This document shows, piece after piece, positions 18,955-27,778 of a stretch of 64,000 nucleotides of DNA (the first letter of the stretch is position 1; each line of letters starts with the position of its first letter). Source of the stretch: Bacteroidales bacterium (GTDB taxonomy: Bacteria; Bacteroidota; Bacteroidia; Bacteroidales; UBA932); NCBI GenBank assembly GCA_017427885.1, contig JAFRRW010000011.1, positions 372,001 through 436,000 on the forward strand, in the 5' to 3' direction. The notes under the pieces were generated by a model. The model was not told the origin of the DNA. It worked only from the letters and a program-made list of their open reading frames with translations, and searched no databases. The position numbers and the translations under genes are program-made.

Positions 18955-20294
18955 ATCGAAAATGTCTGTTTAATGTAATTATAACCAACTATCTGGGCAG
19001 AAGTGTGCAGGGCCGTAACCGACGTGCCCAGGAGTCCGTGAAGCCCGAGGCTCTGCCCGGTCAAATATACATTTTTTATGGGAGTCCTGGTACTGATGAT
19101 CGTGGCAAGTGCGGAATTACAATCCTTTTTCACGCCGAAAGCCGATGCTGAACCGGTGTAACGCTGCCAGGTAAGGGGGGAACTGGTATGAACGGCCCTG
19201 ACCGACCTGCCCAGTTCCGGAATCCGCTTTTCCGCCGCTTGTATAAGTTCCCGGGCCAGACCATCCTTCCATTCCTCGTAACCCTCTTCCCGCGTCGACG
19301 ACCACTCTCTGACAGGTGTCATCAACTCCAGCCTGTCCGCCCACCCGGAACCGTCTTCAGGAACGTTGAAACTGATGAATACACTGTTGTCGATTGTAAT
19401 GTTATGGTTGATGTAACGCAGGGTCTCCGGTTTCAGTTCAATATATGCCGAGAACACGCCGAAGGTGTCTTTCAATCCTGTTATCCTCCGCCTGTAGACA
19501 TCCCTCAGCCCTTCGGTCAGGGAAACCGTCGCCGCCGGGGTCATGCTTGATATTATCGACTCCGCCTTGAAACTCCTGCCTTCCGCAAAGACCTCCCCTT
19601 CCCTGATCCCCGTCACCTCGACCCCTGTCAAAATTTCCCCGCCGTTCCTCTGAACCTGTTCCGCCAACGTCGAAGGGATCAGCGAAGAAGGTCCCTTGAG
19701 CCGCCAGGCGCTTTCAATGAACGAGGCGTTGATCTGCGCATATTCATAGAAAGGGAGAGTGTCCAAATCCATCTCCATCCTCAACCCCATCGAGGACAGC
19801 ACCCTGCGGAGTTGCGGATTGGATATGGTTTCCTGAAGAAACGACCCTGCACTTTTGCTGAACAGGTTGAACTTGTCCGCCGTTATGTCCTTTATGGATT
19901 CCCTTACTTCCCTTAAAGCCCCGGTATATTTTTCAAGTGACTCCCTTTCATCGGGAAAATACTTAAGAAGGCCGCTGACAAACTCCCTGTCTCCGCAAGG
20001 GATGAGAAAACTCCGCCCGTCGAGGATTACTTCCTCGCCACAGTCCAGTTTAACCCACGGCAGGTCCATCAGTCCATGATACCGGAACAGCCACTCCAGC
20101 GGTCCGCCGGCGCCAAGGCCTCCTACGTAATGGAGACCGGTGTCGAAAGAGACTCCCCGGCGGGAAAATCCCTGGAGCATTCCTCCTATCCGGGGCTGTT
20201 TCTCCAGGACGAGGACGCGGCGGCCGCTCCGTGCCAGGATATTGGCACACATCAGTCCGCCGACGCCCGCACCTATGACGATTACGTCATACAT
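18951..20294 (-). CDS. FAD-dependent oxidoreductase, phytoene desaturase/CrtI-like
   Basis: The 447-residue protein starts directly with a dinucleotide-binding loop (VIVIGAGVGGLMCANILARSG), with LEKQPRIGGMLQGF after it. The rest follows the carotenoid desaturase/isomerase and retinol saturase pattern (SFDTGLHYVGG; C-terminal NVYLTGQSLGLHGLLGTSVTAL). Such enzymes desaturate, isomerise or saturate conjugated polyenes. Standard aryl-polyene chemistry does not need one, so it may tailor the polyene chain. It overlaps the upstream ketosynthase by 8 bases and the ketoreductase by 4, so the three are one translational unit. Confidence 0.85.
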   Translation of the reverse strand: MYDVIVIGAGVGGLMCANILARSGRRVLVLEKQPRIGGMLQGFSRRGVSFDTGLHYVGGLGAGGPLEWLFRYHGLMDLPWVKLDCGEEVILDGRSFLIPCGDREFVSGLLKYFPDERESLEKYTGALREVRESIKDITADKFNLFSKSAGSFLQETISNPQLRRVLSSMGLRMEMDLDTLPFYEYAQINASFIESAWRLKGPSSLIPSTLAEQVQRNGGEILTGVEVTGIREGEVFAEGRSFKAESIISSMTPAATVSLTEGLRDVYRRRITGLKDTFGVFSAYIELKPETLRYINHNITIDNSVFISFNVPEDGSGWADRLELMTPVREWSSTREEGYEEWKDGLARELIQAAEKRIPELGRSVRAVHTSSPLTWQRYTGSASAFGVKKDCNSALATIISTRTPIKNVYLTGQSLGLHGLLGTSVTALHTSAQIVGYNYIKQTFSI

Positions 20295-21504
20295 TTCTTA
20301 TGACAAGCGACGAATTGGTCCCTCCGAACCCGAACGAATTGGACAGGAACGTATCGAACCCCCTGTGAATCGTCGAGGATGGGATCAGGAGACGGGCGGT
20401 GTCCTCGTCGGGAGTCTCGAAATTGATGTTCCCGGCGATGAATCCGTCCTTCATCATCAGGATAGAATAGATGACCTCGCTTGCTCCGGCCATCCACATC
20501 TCGTGCCCCGTCTGGCTTTTGGTGCTGGTAACGGGAATCCGGCTGTCACCAAATACCTGATATATGGCCTTTGCCTCGTTGGCATCGCCCACCTGGGTGG
20601 ACGTGGCGTGGGCGTTGATGTACCCAATGTCGTTTATGGACAGGCCCGACTGGCGGATGGCCATCTCAAGGGAACGGGCGGGGCCGTTCACGTTCGGGGT
20701 GGAGATATGGTCTCCGTTGGAGGAAAAGCCATAGCCTATGACTTCGGCGATTATCCGGGCTCCTCTTTTTCTTGCGCTTTCATAGCTTTCCAGCACGACA
20801 GTCGCCGCACCCCCGCTGGGCACCAGGCCGTCCCTGTGCAGGTCGAAAGGGCGGCTTGCCGCGGAAGGATCGTCTTCCCTCGTCGAAAAGGCGGAGATTC
20901 CGTCAAAAGAGCCGGTGGCGGCCTCGTTGATTTCCTGGGCGCCTCCGCAGACGACTATGTCCTGCAGCCCGTTCCGGATGAGCAGGCTTCCCCATCCAAT
21001 CGAGTGGGATCCGCTTGCGCAGGCGGCGGAGAGGGTGAGGTTGATTCCCTTCAGATGGAAAATGACACCGAGGTTCATCGAGACCGTCGAATTCATCGAC
21101 TGGAAAATCGCCCCGGAGCCGCAGAGCATCGTATCCTTTTTCTCATTGATCTTCGACACCGACTGATATACGGCGTCGGCGGAACTGTCGTTGCCGTAAA
21201 TCAGGCCGACGTCGTGATTCTCCAGGTATTCCCCGTCGATTCCCGCCCAGGCCAGGGCGTCCCTTGTCGCACAATAGGCATATTGCGCCTGTTCGGGCAT
21301 ATATGCCCGCTGCGAACGGGGCAGTTCCTTCTTCAGGTCAGGCGCAGGGACGGAACCGGTCAGACCGGATCGGAATCCGTGCTCCTTGCGCATAGGGTCG
21401 AAAACAATCCCGGAGACGCCCCTGTACAGGGCGTCTCTGACGGAATCCAATGTCTGGCCAAGGCAGGAATAGATACCCATTCCCGTGATGACAACGCGGT
21501 TCAT
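20287..21504 (-). CDS. Beta-ketoacyl-ACP synthase (FabF/FabB-like, KS-1)
   Basis: This is a 405-residue condensing enzyme of the KAS I/II type. It keeps the full Cys-His-His set: Cys162 in SAACASGSHS, His in NAHATSTQVGD and His in TGHEMWMAGASE. The C-terminal glycine signature SNSFGFGGTNSSLV is intact. It extends acyl-ACP by decarboxylative condensation with malonyl-ACP. It leads a separate four-gene unit (KS-1, FAD oxidoreductase, ketoreductase, DUF5686) behind a -7 element at 21534-21527. It may prime or extend, while the other two ketosynthases are in the main operon. Confidence 0.92.
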   Translation of the reverse strand: MNRVVITGMGIYSCLGQTLDSVRDALYRGVSGIVFDPMRKEHGFRSGLTGSVPAPDLKKELPRSQRAYMPEQAQYAYCATRDALAWAGIDGEYLENHDVGLIYGNDSSADAVYQSVSKINEKKDTMLCGSGAIFQSMNSTVSMNLGVIFHLKGINLTLSAACASGSHSIGWGSLLIRNGLQDIVVCGGAQEINEAATGSFDGISAFSTREDDPSAASRPFDLHRDGLVPSGGAATVVLESYESARKRGARIIAEVIGYGFSSNGDHISTPNVNGPARSLEMAIRQSGLSINDIGYINAHATSTQVGDANEAKAIYQVFGDSRIPVTSTKSQTGHEMWMAGASEVIYSILMMKDGFIAGNINFETPDEDTARLLIPSSTIHRGFDTFLSNSFGFGGTNSSLVIRNV

Positions 21505-21510
21505 ATCAGC

Positions 21511-21528
21511 TGTCAGTTATTTCTGACA
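21511..21528. repeat. TGTCAG/CTGACA inverted repeat upstream of KS-1
   Basis: Two 6-base arms (21511-21516 and 21523-21528) are separated by 6 bases and sit at the predicted transcription start of the KS-1 unit. No T-tract follows on the minus strand, so a terminator is unlikely. It may be an operator or an mRNA 5' hairpin. Confidence 0.35.
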
Positions 21529-21534
21529 AAGTTA
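21527..21534 (-). promoter_or_regulatory. -7 element for the KS-1/FAD/ketoreductase/DUF5686 unit
   Basis: TAACTTTG on the minus strand fits TAnnTTTG, in the short gap between the hydrolase stop (21538) and the KS-1 start (21504). No clear -33 is seen in the upstream coding DNA. It would let these four genes be expressed apart from the 15-gene operon. Confidence 0.5.
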
Positions 21535-21537
21535 GCA

Positions 21538-22398
21538 TTATTTTATCGATAACAGCCAATCGAGAAATGACTGCTGCCAGGTGGAGGTCTCCGGGGTCAT
21601 TTTCTGCGGGTTCGCGCCGAAACCGTGTCCGCCTTCCTTGAACTGGAGATACAGGTTTGGAATGTTTGCTTCCTCAAGCGCTTCGTGCATGACGACGGAG
21701 TTCCGGTAATCAACGACAGGGTCGTCGACACAGTTGAGGAGGAATACCGGAGGCATCGAGGGCGGCACGTGCTTTTCAAGGGACAGGGAATCGCGCATGA
21801 CGGCATCGCCGACCCTGTTTTCACCCAGCAGGCCGCGGCGGGACCTCTTGTGGACGATGGCCTCGTCGGAGAGGGTCACGACGGGATAGATTGCGGCGAT
21901 GAAATCTGGCCTCAGCGCGCCCCCGGAATGGTCGGCGCCCGCCACGAAGGAGGTGTTGGAGAACTCCCCCGAGGAAAGGACCAGATGACCGCCAGCAGAG
22001 AATCCCATCACCCCTACCGGACCGGAAAAACCTTCCCTTATGATGCAGATAGCCCTCTGCAAATCACTTATCATATCCGGATGGCGGTTGCCGCGAAACA
22101 GAACGCGATATCCCGAAAGGAAATCCCCCACCCCGGCGACACGGTATTCCAACACATAGGCCGCAATCCCGTTGGAGGCCAGCCATTCCGCGACCATCGA
22201 TCCTTCCGAAAGCGTGTCGTGCCAATAGTAACTCCCGCCTGGGCACACTATTATCGCCGCCCGAGGCTCCCCTTCCGGAAGGACGGGAGTGAGCAACACC
22301 CGCTTGTGGCTGTCCGTCCCTTCCCAGATGTCGATCTGAGCCCACGACGGGAACGACATCTGCAGCAGACAGAACAGTATCAGGAACTTATACTTCAT
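21538..22398 (-). CDS. Secreted alpha/beta hydrolase (BD-FAE/acetylxylan-esterase-like)
   Basis: The 286-residue protein has a signal peptide (MKYKFLILFCLLQMSFPSWA) and an alpha/beta hydrolase fold. An oxyanion segment lies in IIVCPGGSYYWHDT. The nucleophile is in GVMGFSAGGHLVLSSGE, an Asp is in NCVDDPVVDYRNS, and the catalytic His is in FKEGGHGFG. Similar enzymes remove acetyl or feruloyl groups from xylan. Here it is the last gene of the 15-gene operon and overlaps the exporter gene by 11 bases. A role on an ester in the polyene product or its lipid anchor is therefore as likely as polysaccharide work. Confidence 0.87.
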   Translation of the reverse strand: MKYKFLILFCLLQMSFPSWAQIDIWEGTDSHKRVLLTPVLPEGEPRAAIIVCPGGSYYWHDTLSEGSMVAEWLASNGIAAYVLEYRVAGVGDFLSGYRVLFRGNRHPDMISDLQRAICIIREGFSGPVGVMGFSAGGHLVLSSGEFSNTSFVAGADHSGGALRPDFIAAIYPVVTLSDEAIVHKRSRRGLLGENRVGDAVMRDSLSLEKHVPPSMPPVFLLNCVDDPVVDYRNSVVMHEALEEANIPNLYLQFKEGGHGFGANPQKMTPETSTWQQSFLDWLLSIK

Positions 22399-25300
22399 CC
22401 TTCTTCAAATAAACCAGGTTGTCCGGTACGGCCTGGCATCTTGTGGCAGTAAGGTACTGGTCCTCTTCCTCCACGACCGCGGTCACCTTCATGTCCGGAT
22501 GGCTCAGCGCCACCAACAGGGGATAGACCCCATACCCTGCATCGGGAATCATCACTTCTTCCTCCGTCATCCGGTCGACCTGGTCAAAGGTCGGCTGGCG
22601 GAGAACCCTGCGGCACTCCGACTGGGCGTCGTGCCCCTTGTACCGGTAATTGTCCCTGACGAACCGTGCCACATACGACGCGGTCTCCCTTTCTTTCCTA
22701 ATTCGGTCGTATGTTTCCTGATACTGATGGCGGACCTGTCGTGTAAATGCGGCCAGGTCGCCGTCGGGCACGGAGAAACGCCGGCCGATCTCAAGATACA
22801 GGCCTGAATGGCGCAACGTGAAATCGTGCTTGGGCAGGGCGTACCCGAATCCGTGGATGTACAGAGGAAGGACCGGGATTCCGAGTTCCCTGGCGGCAAG
22901 GAACGCACCCCTGTGGAAACGCTGGATGCTGCAGTCCTCGCTTCTGGTGCCTTCGGGGAAAATGACGACTGAATAGCCCCGTTCCACCAGATTGCCGATA
23001 TGGCGGCCGTTCTCTTCCAGGCCGTATGAAATCGGGTAGAACTCGGCCTTCCTGATGACGGAACCATATAGTTTCCAGGCCCATTCGTTCGTCAGGCAGA
23101 CGATCTTCGGATGAAGGGCGAGGATGGCGAGGACATCGAAATGGGACTGATGGTTGCAGATATAGATGGCCGGTTTGGAGAAATCCTCATTCGCCGCGTT
23201 GTTCACGGTATATTTACCTCCCGGGATGGAATTGATGGCCAGCCTGGCCACCGAGCTGATCAGTCCGTGATAACGCAGGCGCTTTTTCTCGGAATCTTTC
23301 CCGAAAGCGAAGTACACCCAGCACCAGATGCTCACCACCACCAACGCAAGGAAGAAAACTATTGAGATATAGACGGTTTCAATAATGTTCCTTATTGTCA
23401 GCGGCGCCAGCCTTGGCGTACCGTCCCGGCGCTTTGTCAAGAACCGGAAGAGAAGGGGCGGGAGATAATATGCCATCGCGACCACGGTTATCATTCCCAC
23501 CATAGTGACCTGTGCCAGCGACCGCATGGCAGGGTGCTTCGCCAGGATCAGCACCCCTATCCCTATGAACATTACCAGCGCCGAAAGCGTCACGGCATTC
23601 TTGTAAGAACGCAGGATCTTCTTGCCGGTGGCATATTCATACATAAGCCCTTCCGTCATGAAGATCGTATAGTCGTCCCCCTGGCCGAAGATGAAGGATG
23701 CAAGGATGATGTTGATTATGTTGAATCCTATCCCGAACAGGTTCATCGTCCCGAGAATCCAGATCCAACCGATGGCCAGAGGGATGAAAGAGATGACGCA
23801 GAGTTCCAGGGAGGAGAAGCTCAGCCAGAGGAAGACGAACACTATCAGACTGCAAATCAGGCCGATCCTGTCGAAATCCTGATTGAGAAGGTCAACCATC
23901 GAATTGCTCAGGTCCGAAGAGAAGAAGCAATAGTCATTCTCCCCGAAACCGTTCCGCAACTCATTGCTGACGCTTTCTTTCCGGTCTTTGGGAACATTCA
24001 GGTATCCTATCGCCCGTGTAAGATCCCCATCCCGGAGGAACATAGTCTGGCCGACCGTACCGTATATCGGCTCGAACATCTCATATCCACCTGCCGGCCA
24101 TTCATTCTCAACCGACTGGAAGAAAGGAGCATAGGCCCAGTCGGTAAAACCCTCCGCCTTGGCGCCCGAACGGATCCGGTCCGGTATTTCCCGATGGTTT
24201 TCCCAGAAACCTTCCCACTGTGAAATACGTTTCTCCCGTTCCTGCACGGAGGGAAGGAAACCGCTCAGGCTCCGTATCTCCGGGTGCGACGAAGCGATCG
24301 CTTCCATTCCGGCCAGAACCGCTTCCGCATCTTCCCCTTCGCTGACTATGTACAGCGTTTCCGTTTCGGCATTGTCCCCGTTTATGGCGGAAAGGATCTC
24401 GAACCCCTCGCTTTGCTCCGGGGTCATATAATTGATTTGATGCAGGTCGGCGTTGAAAGAGACCCTGCGGCTGCCCCAGAAGAAGAAAACGGTCAGGATG
24501 AGGAACAACCAGAACACGACCTTCCTGCCCTTGTCGGAAATATGCACGAAACGGTCTATGTCAAGCCGGAGAGTTTTGCGCGCTTCACGGGAAGGCTTGA
24601 TGAAAACCGGCAGGAAGACCAGGACAAAGAAGATCGTCCCGATGAGAAGCATCGCGCCGACGAACCCGAAATCGTGGATGGCTTCCGCCTTGAGCAAGAC
24701 CAGGGACAGGAAGGCTCCAACGGTCGTCAGGTTCCCTACCAGAAGCGGATTGACCTGCTCAGCGAGTGCCTTTCGCTTGTCCGGCTGGTATTTCAGGTGG
24801 TCGATATAATGCAGGGGATAATTGACCGCTATGCCTATTATCATCGATCCTATCCCAAGGACTATGATGGAAATGGAAGATTTGAAAAGGGATATTAACG
24901 TGAGGGCGAAAAGGGCTCCCGCGGCGATCGATATCAATATCCACAGGACATCTGAGATCCTTTTGTAACTGAACCACAGAAGAAGCGAAATCAGCACCCC
25001 GGCCAGCACCAGGGCCCATACGCTGTCCTTCTTGATGCGGCTTGCGTTCTCCACCGCGACCAGAGGCCCTCCCGTGGAAACGATTTTTATTTCCGGACAA
25101 GATTCTTCCGCCTGTCTTTTCACCTGGTCTATGAAACCGGCGAGTTCTGCGTTCCGGGCGCTTTCGCTGCTCCCGTAAGGGGAAGTAAGGAAGAGAAGTC
25201 CCGTCTGCCTGTCGGAAGAGAATATCTGACCGTCTTCCACCGCACCGCCCGCATCGGGACGCAAGCGCGCAAGCCTCTGGAAAACAGGCGTGCTGATTCC

Positions 25301-25816
25301 GATCGGGTCATAACGGAGAATGGACGCGGATAATCCGGGATTCGCTATCGCTTCCTTGTTGCTCCGCATCCTGTCCCTGACATAATCCCGGTCCGCCAGG
25401 AGGGAATCCATCCTGGTATAGTCTTCGGGCAGGAGGAAATAAGGGAGATTGGATATGATGAAATCTGTAACGTCCAGTATATCGACATCGTCGACCTTGG
25501 TAAGGACTCCGGAGTATTTTCCTGTGGAATCCCGCTCGAGCCACACCTCTTCGAACCGGTTCATCGCCTCCAGGCGGGTATCGAAATCCCCTCCCGTGAA
25601 CATCAGAGATATCTTGTCGTCTCCCCCGAGGCGACGATAGACATCAGTATATTTCTTCGTCTGTTCGTTTTGGGGCAAAAAGGAGGAGATGTCTTCCAAA
25701 TAATGAAGCGAACCCGAGCGCCACAGACCCACGGCGAGAAGCAGAAGCAATATGCAGCCTGCGGCCACCTTGTGGGCGGTCATATAGTCGTAGATATGCA
25801 GTATCAGCCGTTTCAT
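22388..25816 (-). CDS. MMPL/RND-type exporter fused to PlsC-like acyltransferase and a C-terminal Rossmann-like remnant
   Basis: The 1142-residue protein has an N-terminal RND/MMPL transporter of about 870 residues, with two halves of a large periplasmic loop plus six membrane segments (for example IIVLGIGSMIIGIAVNYPL and NIILASFIFGQGDDYTIFM). An acyltransferase domain follows at about residue 884 with NHQSHFD (HX4D, His889/Asp894) and FPEGTRS. The last 55 residues (PDAGYGVYPLLVALSHPD, then VVEEEDQY) look like the first strands of a SAM-methyltransferase fold. Exporter-acyltransferase fusions are known from flexirubin/aryl-polyene loci, and this one probably moves the lipid-linked product out of the inner membrane. 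Its ATG overlaps the GT2 stop, so it is co-translated with it. Confidence 0.88.
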   Translation of the reverse strand: MKRLILHIYDYMTAHKVAAGCILLLLLAVGLWRSGSLHYLEDISSFLPQNEQTKKYTDVYRRLGGDDKISLMFTGGDFDTRLEAMNRFEEVWLERDSTGKYSGVLTKVDDVDILDVTDFIISNLPYFLLPEDYTRMDSLLADRDYVRDRMRSNKEAIANPGLSASILRYDPIGISTPVFQRLARLRPDAGGAVEDGQIFSSDRQTGLLFLTSPYGSSESARNAELAGFIDQVKRQAEESCPEIKIVSTGGPLVAVENASRIKKDSVWALVLAGVLISLLLWFSYKRISDVLWILISIAAGALFALTLISLFKSSISIIVLGIGSMIIGIAVNYPLHYIDHLKYQPDKRKALAEQVNPLLVGNLTTVGAFLSLVLLKAEAIHDFGFVGAMLLIGTIFFVLVFLPVFIKPSREARKTLRLDIDRFVHISDKGRKVVFWLFLILTVFFFWGSRRVSFNADLHQINYMTPEQSEGFEILSAINGDNAETETLYIVSEGEDAEAVLAGMEAIASSHPEIRSLSGFLPSVQEREKRISQWEGFWENHREIPDRIRSGAKAEGFTDWAYAPFFQSVENEWPAGGYEMFEPIYGTVGQTMFLRDGDLTRAIGYLNVPKDRKESVSNELRNGFGENDYCFFSSDLSNSMVDLLNQDFDRIGLICSLIVFVFLWLSFSSLELCVISFIPLAIGWIWILGTMNLFGIGFNIINIILASFIFGQGDDYTIFMTEGLMYEYATGKKILRSYKNAVTLSALVMFIGIGVLILAKHPAMRSLAQVTMVGMITVVAMAYYLPPLLFRFLTKRRDGTPRLAPLTIRNIIETVYISIVFFLALVVVSIWCWVYFAFGKDSEKKRLRYHGLISSVARLAINSIPGGKYTVNNAANEDFSKPAIYICNHQSHFDVLAILALHPKIVCLTNEWAWKLYGSVIRKAEFYPISYGLEENGRHIGNLVERGYSVVIFPEGTRSEDCSIQRFHRGAFLAARELGIPVLPLYIHGFGYALPKHDFTLRHSGLYLEIGRRFSVPDGDLAAFTRQVRHQYQETYDRIRKERETASYVARFVRDNYRYKGHDAQSECRRVLRQPTFDQVDRMTEEEVMIPDAGYGVYPLLVALSHPDMKVTAVVEEEDQYLTATRCQAVPDNLVYLKKDEV

Positions 25817-26565
25817 CCGTTCCTCCGCCTGAAAAGCCGGTTGAAGAGCATCCTCGGATAACCATAGACGACGGCCATCACGCAGAGACAGGTGTTGAGC
25901 AGCGAAATCCGCAGGAAATCCCAGAAAGGCCTGAAATGGGACACCCGGTCGGCGGGATATTCCACGTCAATGGGAACGGGGACGAGGGAGAGGCCTTTCC
26001 AGGCTGAAAAAACCAGCAGGAGCAACTCTGCCTCATACCTTTTCGTCATCATCCGTACACCGCCGAGGTCCGGCAGGGAATACACCCTGAAGCCCGTCTG
26101 GGTGTCTGGCAGGGACCGCAGCGTCTGCACCGTAAACCAGAAGTTGGAGAACCGGTTGGCGAACGTATTGCCGGCGGGCATCCCGTTGGCGGTAAGGTTG
26201 CGGCTGCCGATCACTATCGTCCTCCTGTCAGCGTGGTCCATCAGCACGGGGATGTCCTCCGGCCTGTGCTGGCCGTCGGCGTCCAGCGTCACGGCAAAAG
26301 CGAATCCGGATTCCCTGGCTGACAGGAAAGCCGCCTTCAGGGCGGCGCCCTTACCTTGATTTTCAGGGAACGTGATCACCCGGACACGGTCCGGATGGTC
26401 CTGGCAGACCTTTTCAAGCACAAGTCCGGTCCCGTCCGTCGACCCGTCATCGACGACGAGCACCGGGAACCCGTGCCGGAGAGACCGGAGCACGACATCC
26501 CCTACCGTCCCGGCATTGTTGTATGTCGGGATGATTACCGTAGCGTGCTTCTCTCCTGCTTTCAT
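25813..26565 (-). CDS. GT2 family glycosyltransferase (dolichol-phosphate-mannosyltransferase/ArnC-like)
   Basis: The 250-residue GT-A protein has the N-terminal nucleotide-sugar motif VIIPTYNNAGTV, then VVDDGSTDGT and the metal-binding TLDADGQHRPEDI. TQTGFRVYSL follows the catalytic region. A hydrophobic stretch near the C-terminus (FLRISLLNTCLCVMAVVYGY) can sit in the membrane. Such enzymes usually load a sugar onto a polyprenyl-phosphate carrier. GT2 genes are recurrent in aryl-polyene loci. Together with the half-size EamA transporter at 27422 it resembles the ArnC/ArnEF idea of building and flipping a lipid-linked sugar; this is inference. Confidence 0.88.
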   Translation of the reverse strand: MKAGEKHATVIIPTYNNAGTVGDVVLRSLRHGFPVLVVDDGSTDGTGLVLEKVCQDHPDRVRVITFPENQGKGAALKAAFLSARESGFAFAVTLDADGQHRPEDIPVLMDHADRRTIVIGSRNLTANGMPAGNTFANRFSNFWFTVQTLRSLPDTQTGFRVYSLPDLGGVRMMTKRYEAELLLLVFSAWKGLSLVPVPIDVEYPADRVSHFRPFWDFLRISLLNTCLCVMAVVYGYPRMLFNRLFRRRNG

Positions 26566-26568
26566 AAC

Positions 26569-26895
26569 TCAGCCGGCGGTGACTTTCATGCTTGCGCAAA
26601 CCACATCACGGTGATATACCTTTATCTCTCCGTCACCACCGAAGAAGAACGTCAGGGTGGTGTCTTCCTCGGGAATGACAGGCGACAGGAACTTTATGTT
26701 CTTCGCCGAAAGGATATCCATATCCCTTCCTCTCATCAGGCCCAGGAGTTCGACGGCCATCTGGACGAACGTGACGCCCGGGGTAATCGGATATCCCGGG
26801 AAATGCGCCTGATAGATGCCGCAACCGCGATCGATCCTTACGGTCACCGAATCGTCAGACCTTGAAACAATGTCGTATAATATCCCTTTAAGCAT
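26569..26895 (-). CDS. Hotdog 3-hydroxyacyl-ACP dehydratase, His-bearing half (FabZ/ApeI-like)
   Basis: The 108-residue hotdog protein has the FabZ active-site motif HFPGYPITPGV with its catalytic His near residue 30. The Glu/Asp that follows 14 residues later in FabZ (ILEAMAQ) is replaced by Gln (FVQMAVE). The other dehydratase of the operon, at 31360, has the complementary pattern. A shared active site of two unlike subunits, as for ApeI/ApeP in aryl-polyene synthesis, would explain both. It lies between LolA and GT2 with gaps of 2-3 bases. Confidence 0.86.
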   Translation of the reverse strand: MLKGILYDIVSRSDDSVTVRIDRGCGIYQAHFPGYPITPGVTFVQMAVELLGLMRGRDMDILSAKNIKFLSPVIPEEDTTLTFFFGGDGEIKVYHRDVVCASMKVTAG

Positions 26896-26897
26896 TG

Positions 26898-27425
26898 TCA
26901 GTCCTTGATGAAAAGAGAGGGATCCAGTTCCACGTCACGCTGAATGTCCTTGAAAGACAGTATCGTATAATCGCCGTCGCGCCCGAAGAGCTGGATTTCC
27001 TTGATCAGCAGGGAGTCGTTCTGGACTATGAGGACGATCCTCGTGAAAAGGCGCCTGAGGTCGTTCCGGATCGGGACCAGGGTGACGAAATACTGTTTGT
27101 CGTTGGATATTTCCGTTACGGAGAAATCTTTCCGGCCCGGCAGGCGGAACTGGCGGCCGCCCTGGACCCCTCCGTCGTGGACGGAAACCTTGTGGACAGG
27201 CTTGAGTATCTCCCAGCGGATCTTGTCGGGCTGCTGCAAATACAACAGACCCTCGCTGACGAGGTTTTCCTCCAGCATCGGAGAGTGTCTCGTCTGGGTG
27301 AAGCCCGCCTTGAGGCTCGTCCGTTCATTGGCGCTGAGAATCCTTTCCAACAGATCCTCCTGGGCGTACAAGGAAGAAACCTGGACAAGCAATAAAGCGA
27401 TTATGTATAAAAACCTCTTCGTCAT
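26898..27425 (-). CDS. LolA-like outer-membrane lipoprotein carrier
   Basis: The 175-residue periplasmic protein starts at the ATG at 27425-27423, which overlaps the stop of the upstream EamA gene (ATGA). A longer in-frame extension lies inside other genes and is not used. A signal peptide is present (MTKRFLYIIALLLVQVSSLYA). The LolA pattern follows: LKAGFTQTRHSP, SEGLLYLQQPDKIRWEILKP, VSVHDGG. LolA binds the acyl chains of lipoproteins and ferries them across the periplasm. In aryl-polyene and flexirubin loci a LolA-like protein is thought to do the same with the lipid-linked polyene. Confidence 0.88.
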   Translation of the reverse strand: MTKRFLYIIALLLVQVSSLYAQEDLLERILSANERTSLKAGFTQTRHSPMLEENLVSEGLLYLQQPDKIRWEILKPVHKVSVHDGGVQGGRQFRLPGRKDFSVTEISNDKQYFVTLVPIRNDLRRLFTRIVLIVQNDSLLIKEIQLFGRDGDYTILSFKDIQRDVELDPSLFIKD

Positions 27426-27778
27426 TTTGTGATAAGTACGCAGCCCGTTATGATCAGGAACACACCTATCCATTGCTCCCACGAAACCGACTCCTTGAAG
27501 ATGAGCATTGCGGCGAACATCCCGAAGAGATAGCTCAGGCAGGACAGCGGATAGGCTATGCCGAATGGATAATGCTTGAGGATGAACATCCACAGGACCG
27601 TCGCCACCCCGAACGCTATCCCGCAGCCCAGGAACCACCAGTTCGTCAGCTGGGCCCTGAAGAAATTCCACGTCCAACTGAAGGGACCCGCCGCCGAAAG
27701 GGCTATTTTCAAAAGAACCTGACCTCCGCAGAGAAAAAGGCTCTGCAGGATTGCCAGAGGAATCAGTTTAGAATACAT
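27422..27778 (-). CDS. Half-size EamA/DMT-family transporter (four membrane segments)
   Basis: The 118-residue membrane protein has four hydrophobic helices, for example LIPLAILQSLFLCGGQVLL, WWFLGCGIAFGVATVLWMFIL and WIGVFLIITGCVLI. It matches half of a ten-helix EamA protein and is like ArnE/ArnF or SMR proteins, which work as dimers. The start MYSKLIPL (27778) overlaps the upstream CLF-like gene by 11 bases; a further start at 27820 is less likely. Its position beside LolA, GT2 and an exporter suggests flipping of a lipid-linked intermediate. The substrate is not known. Confidence 0.78.
   Translation of the reverse strand: MYSKLIPLAILQSLFLCGGQVLLKIALSAAGPFSWTWNFFRAQLTNWWFLGCGIAFGVATVLWMFILKHYPFGIAYPLSCLSYLFGMFAAMLIFKESVSWEQWIGVFLIITGCVLITK

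Noticed and set aside
26898-27677. Longer version of the LolA-like gene
   Set aside because: The extension runs through the EamA gene in another frame and has no signal peptide; the ATG at 27425 gives a proper one.
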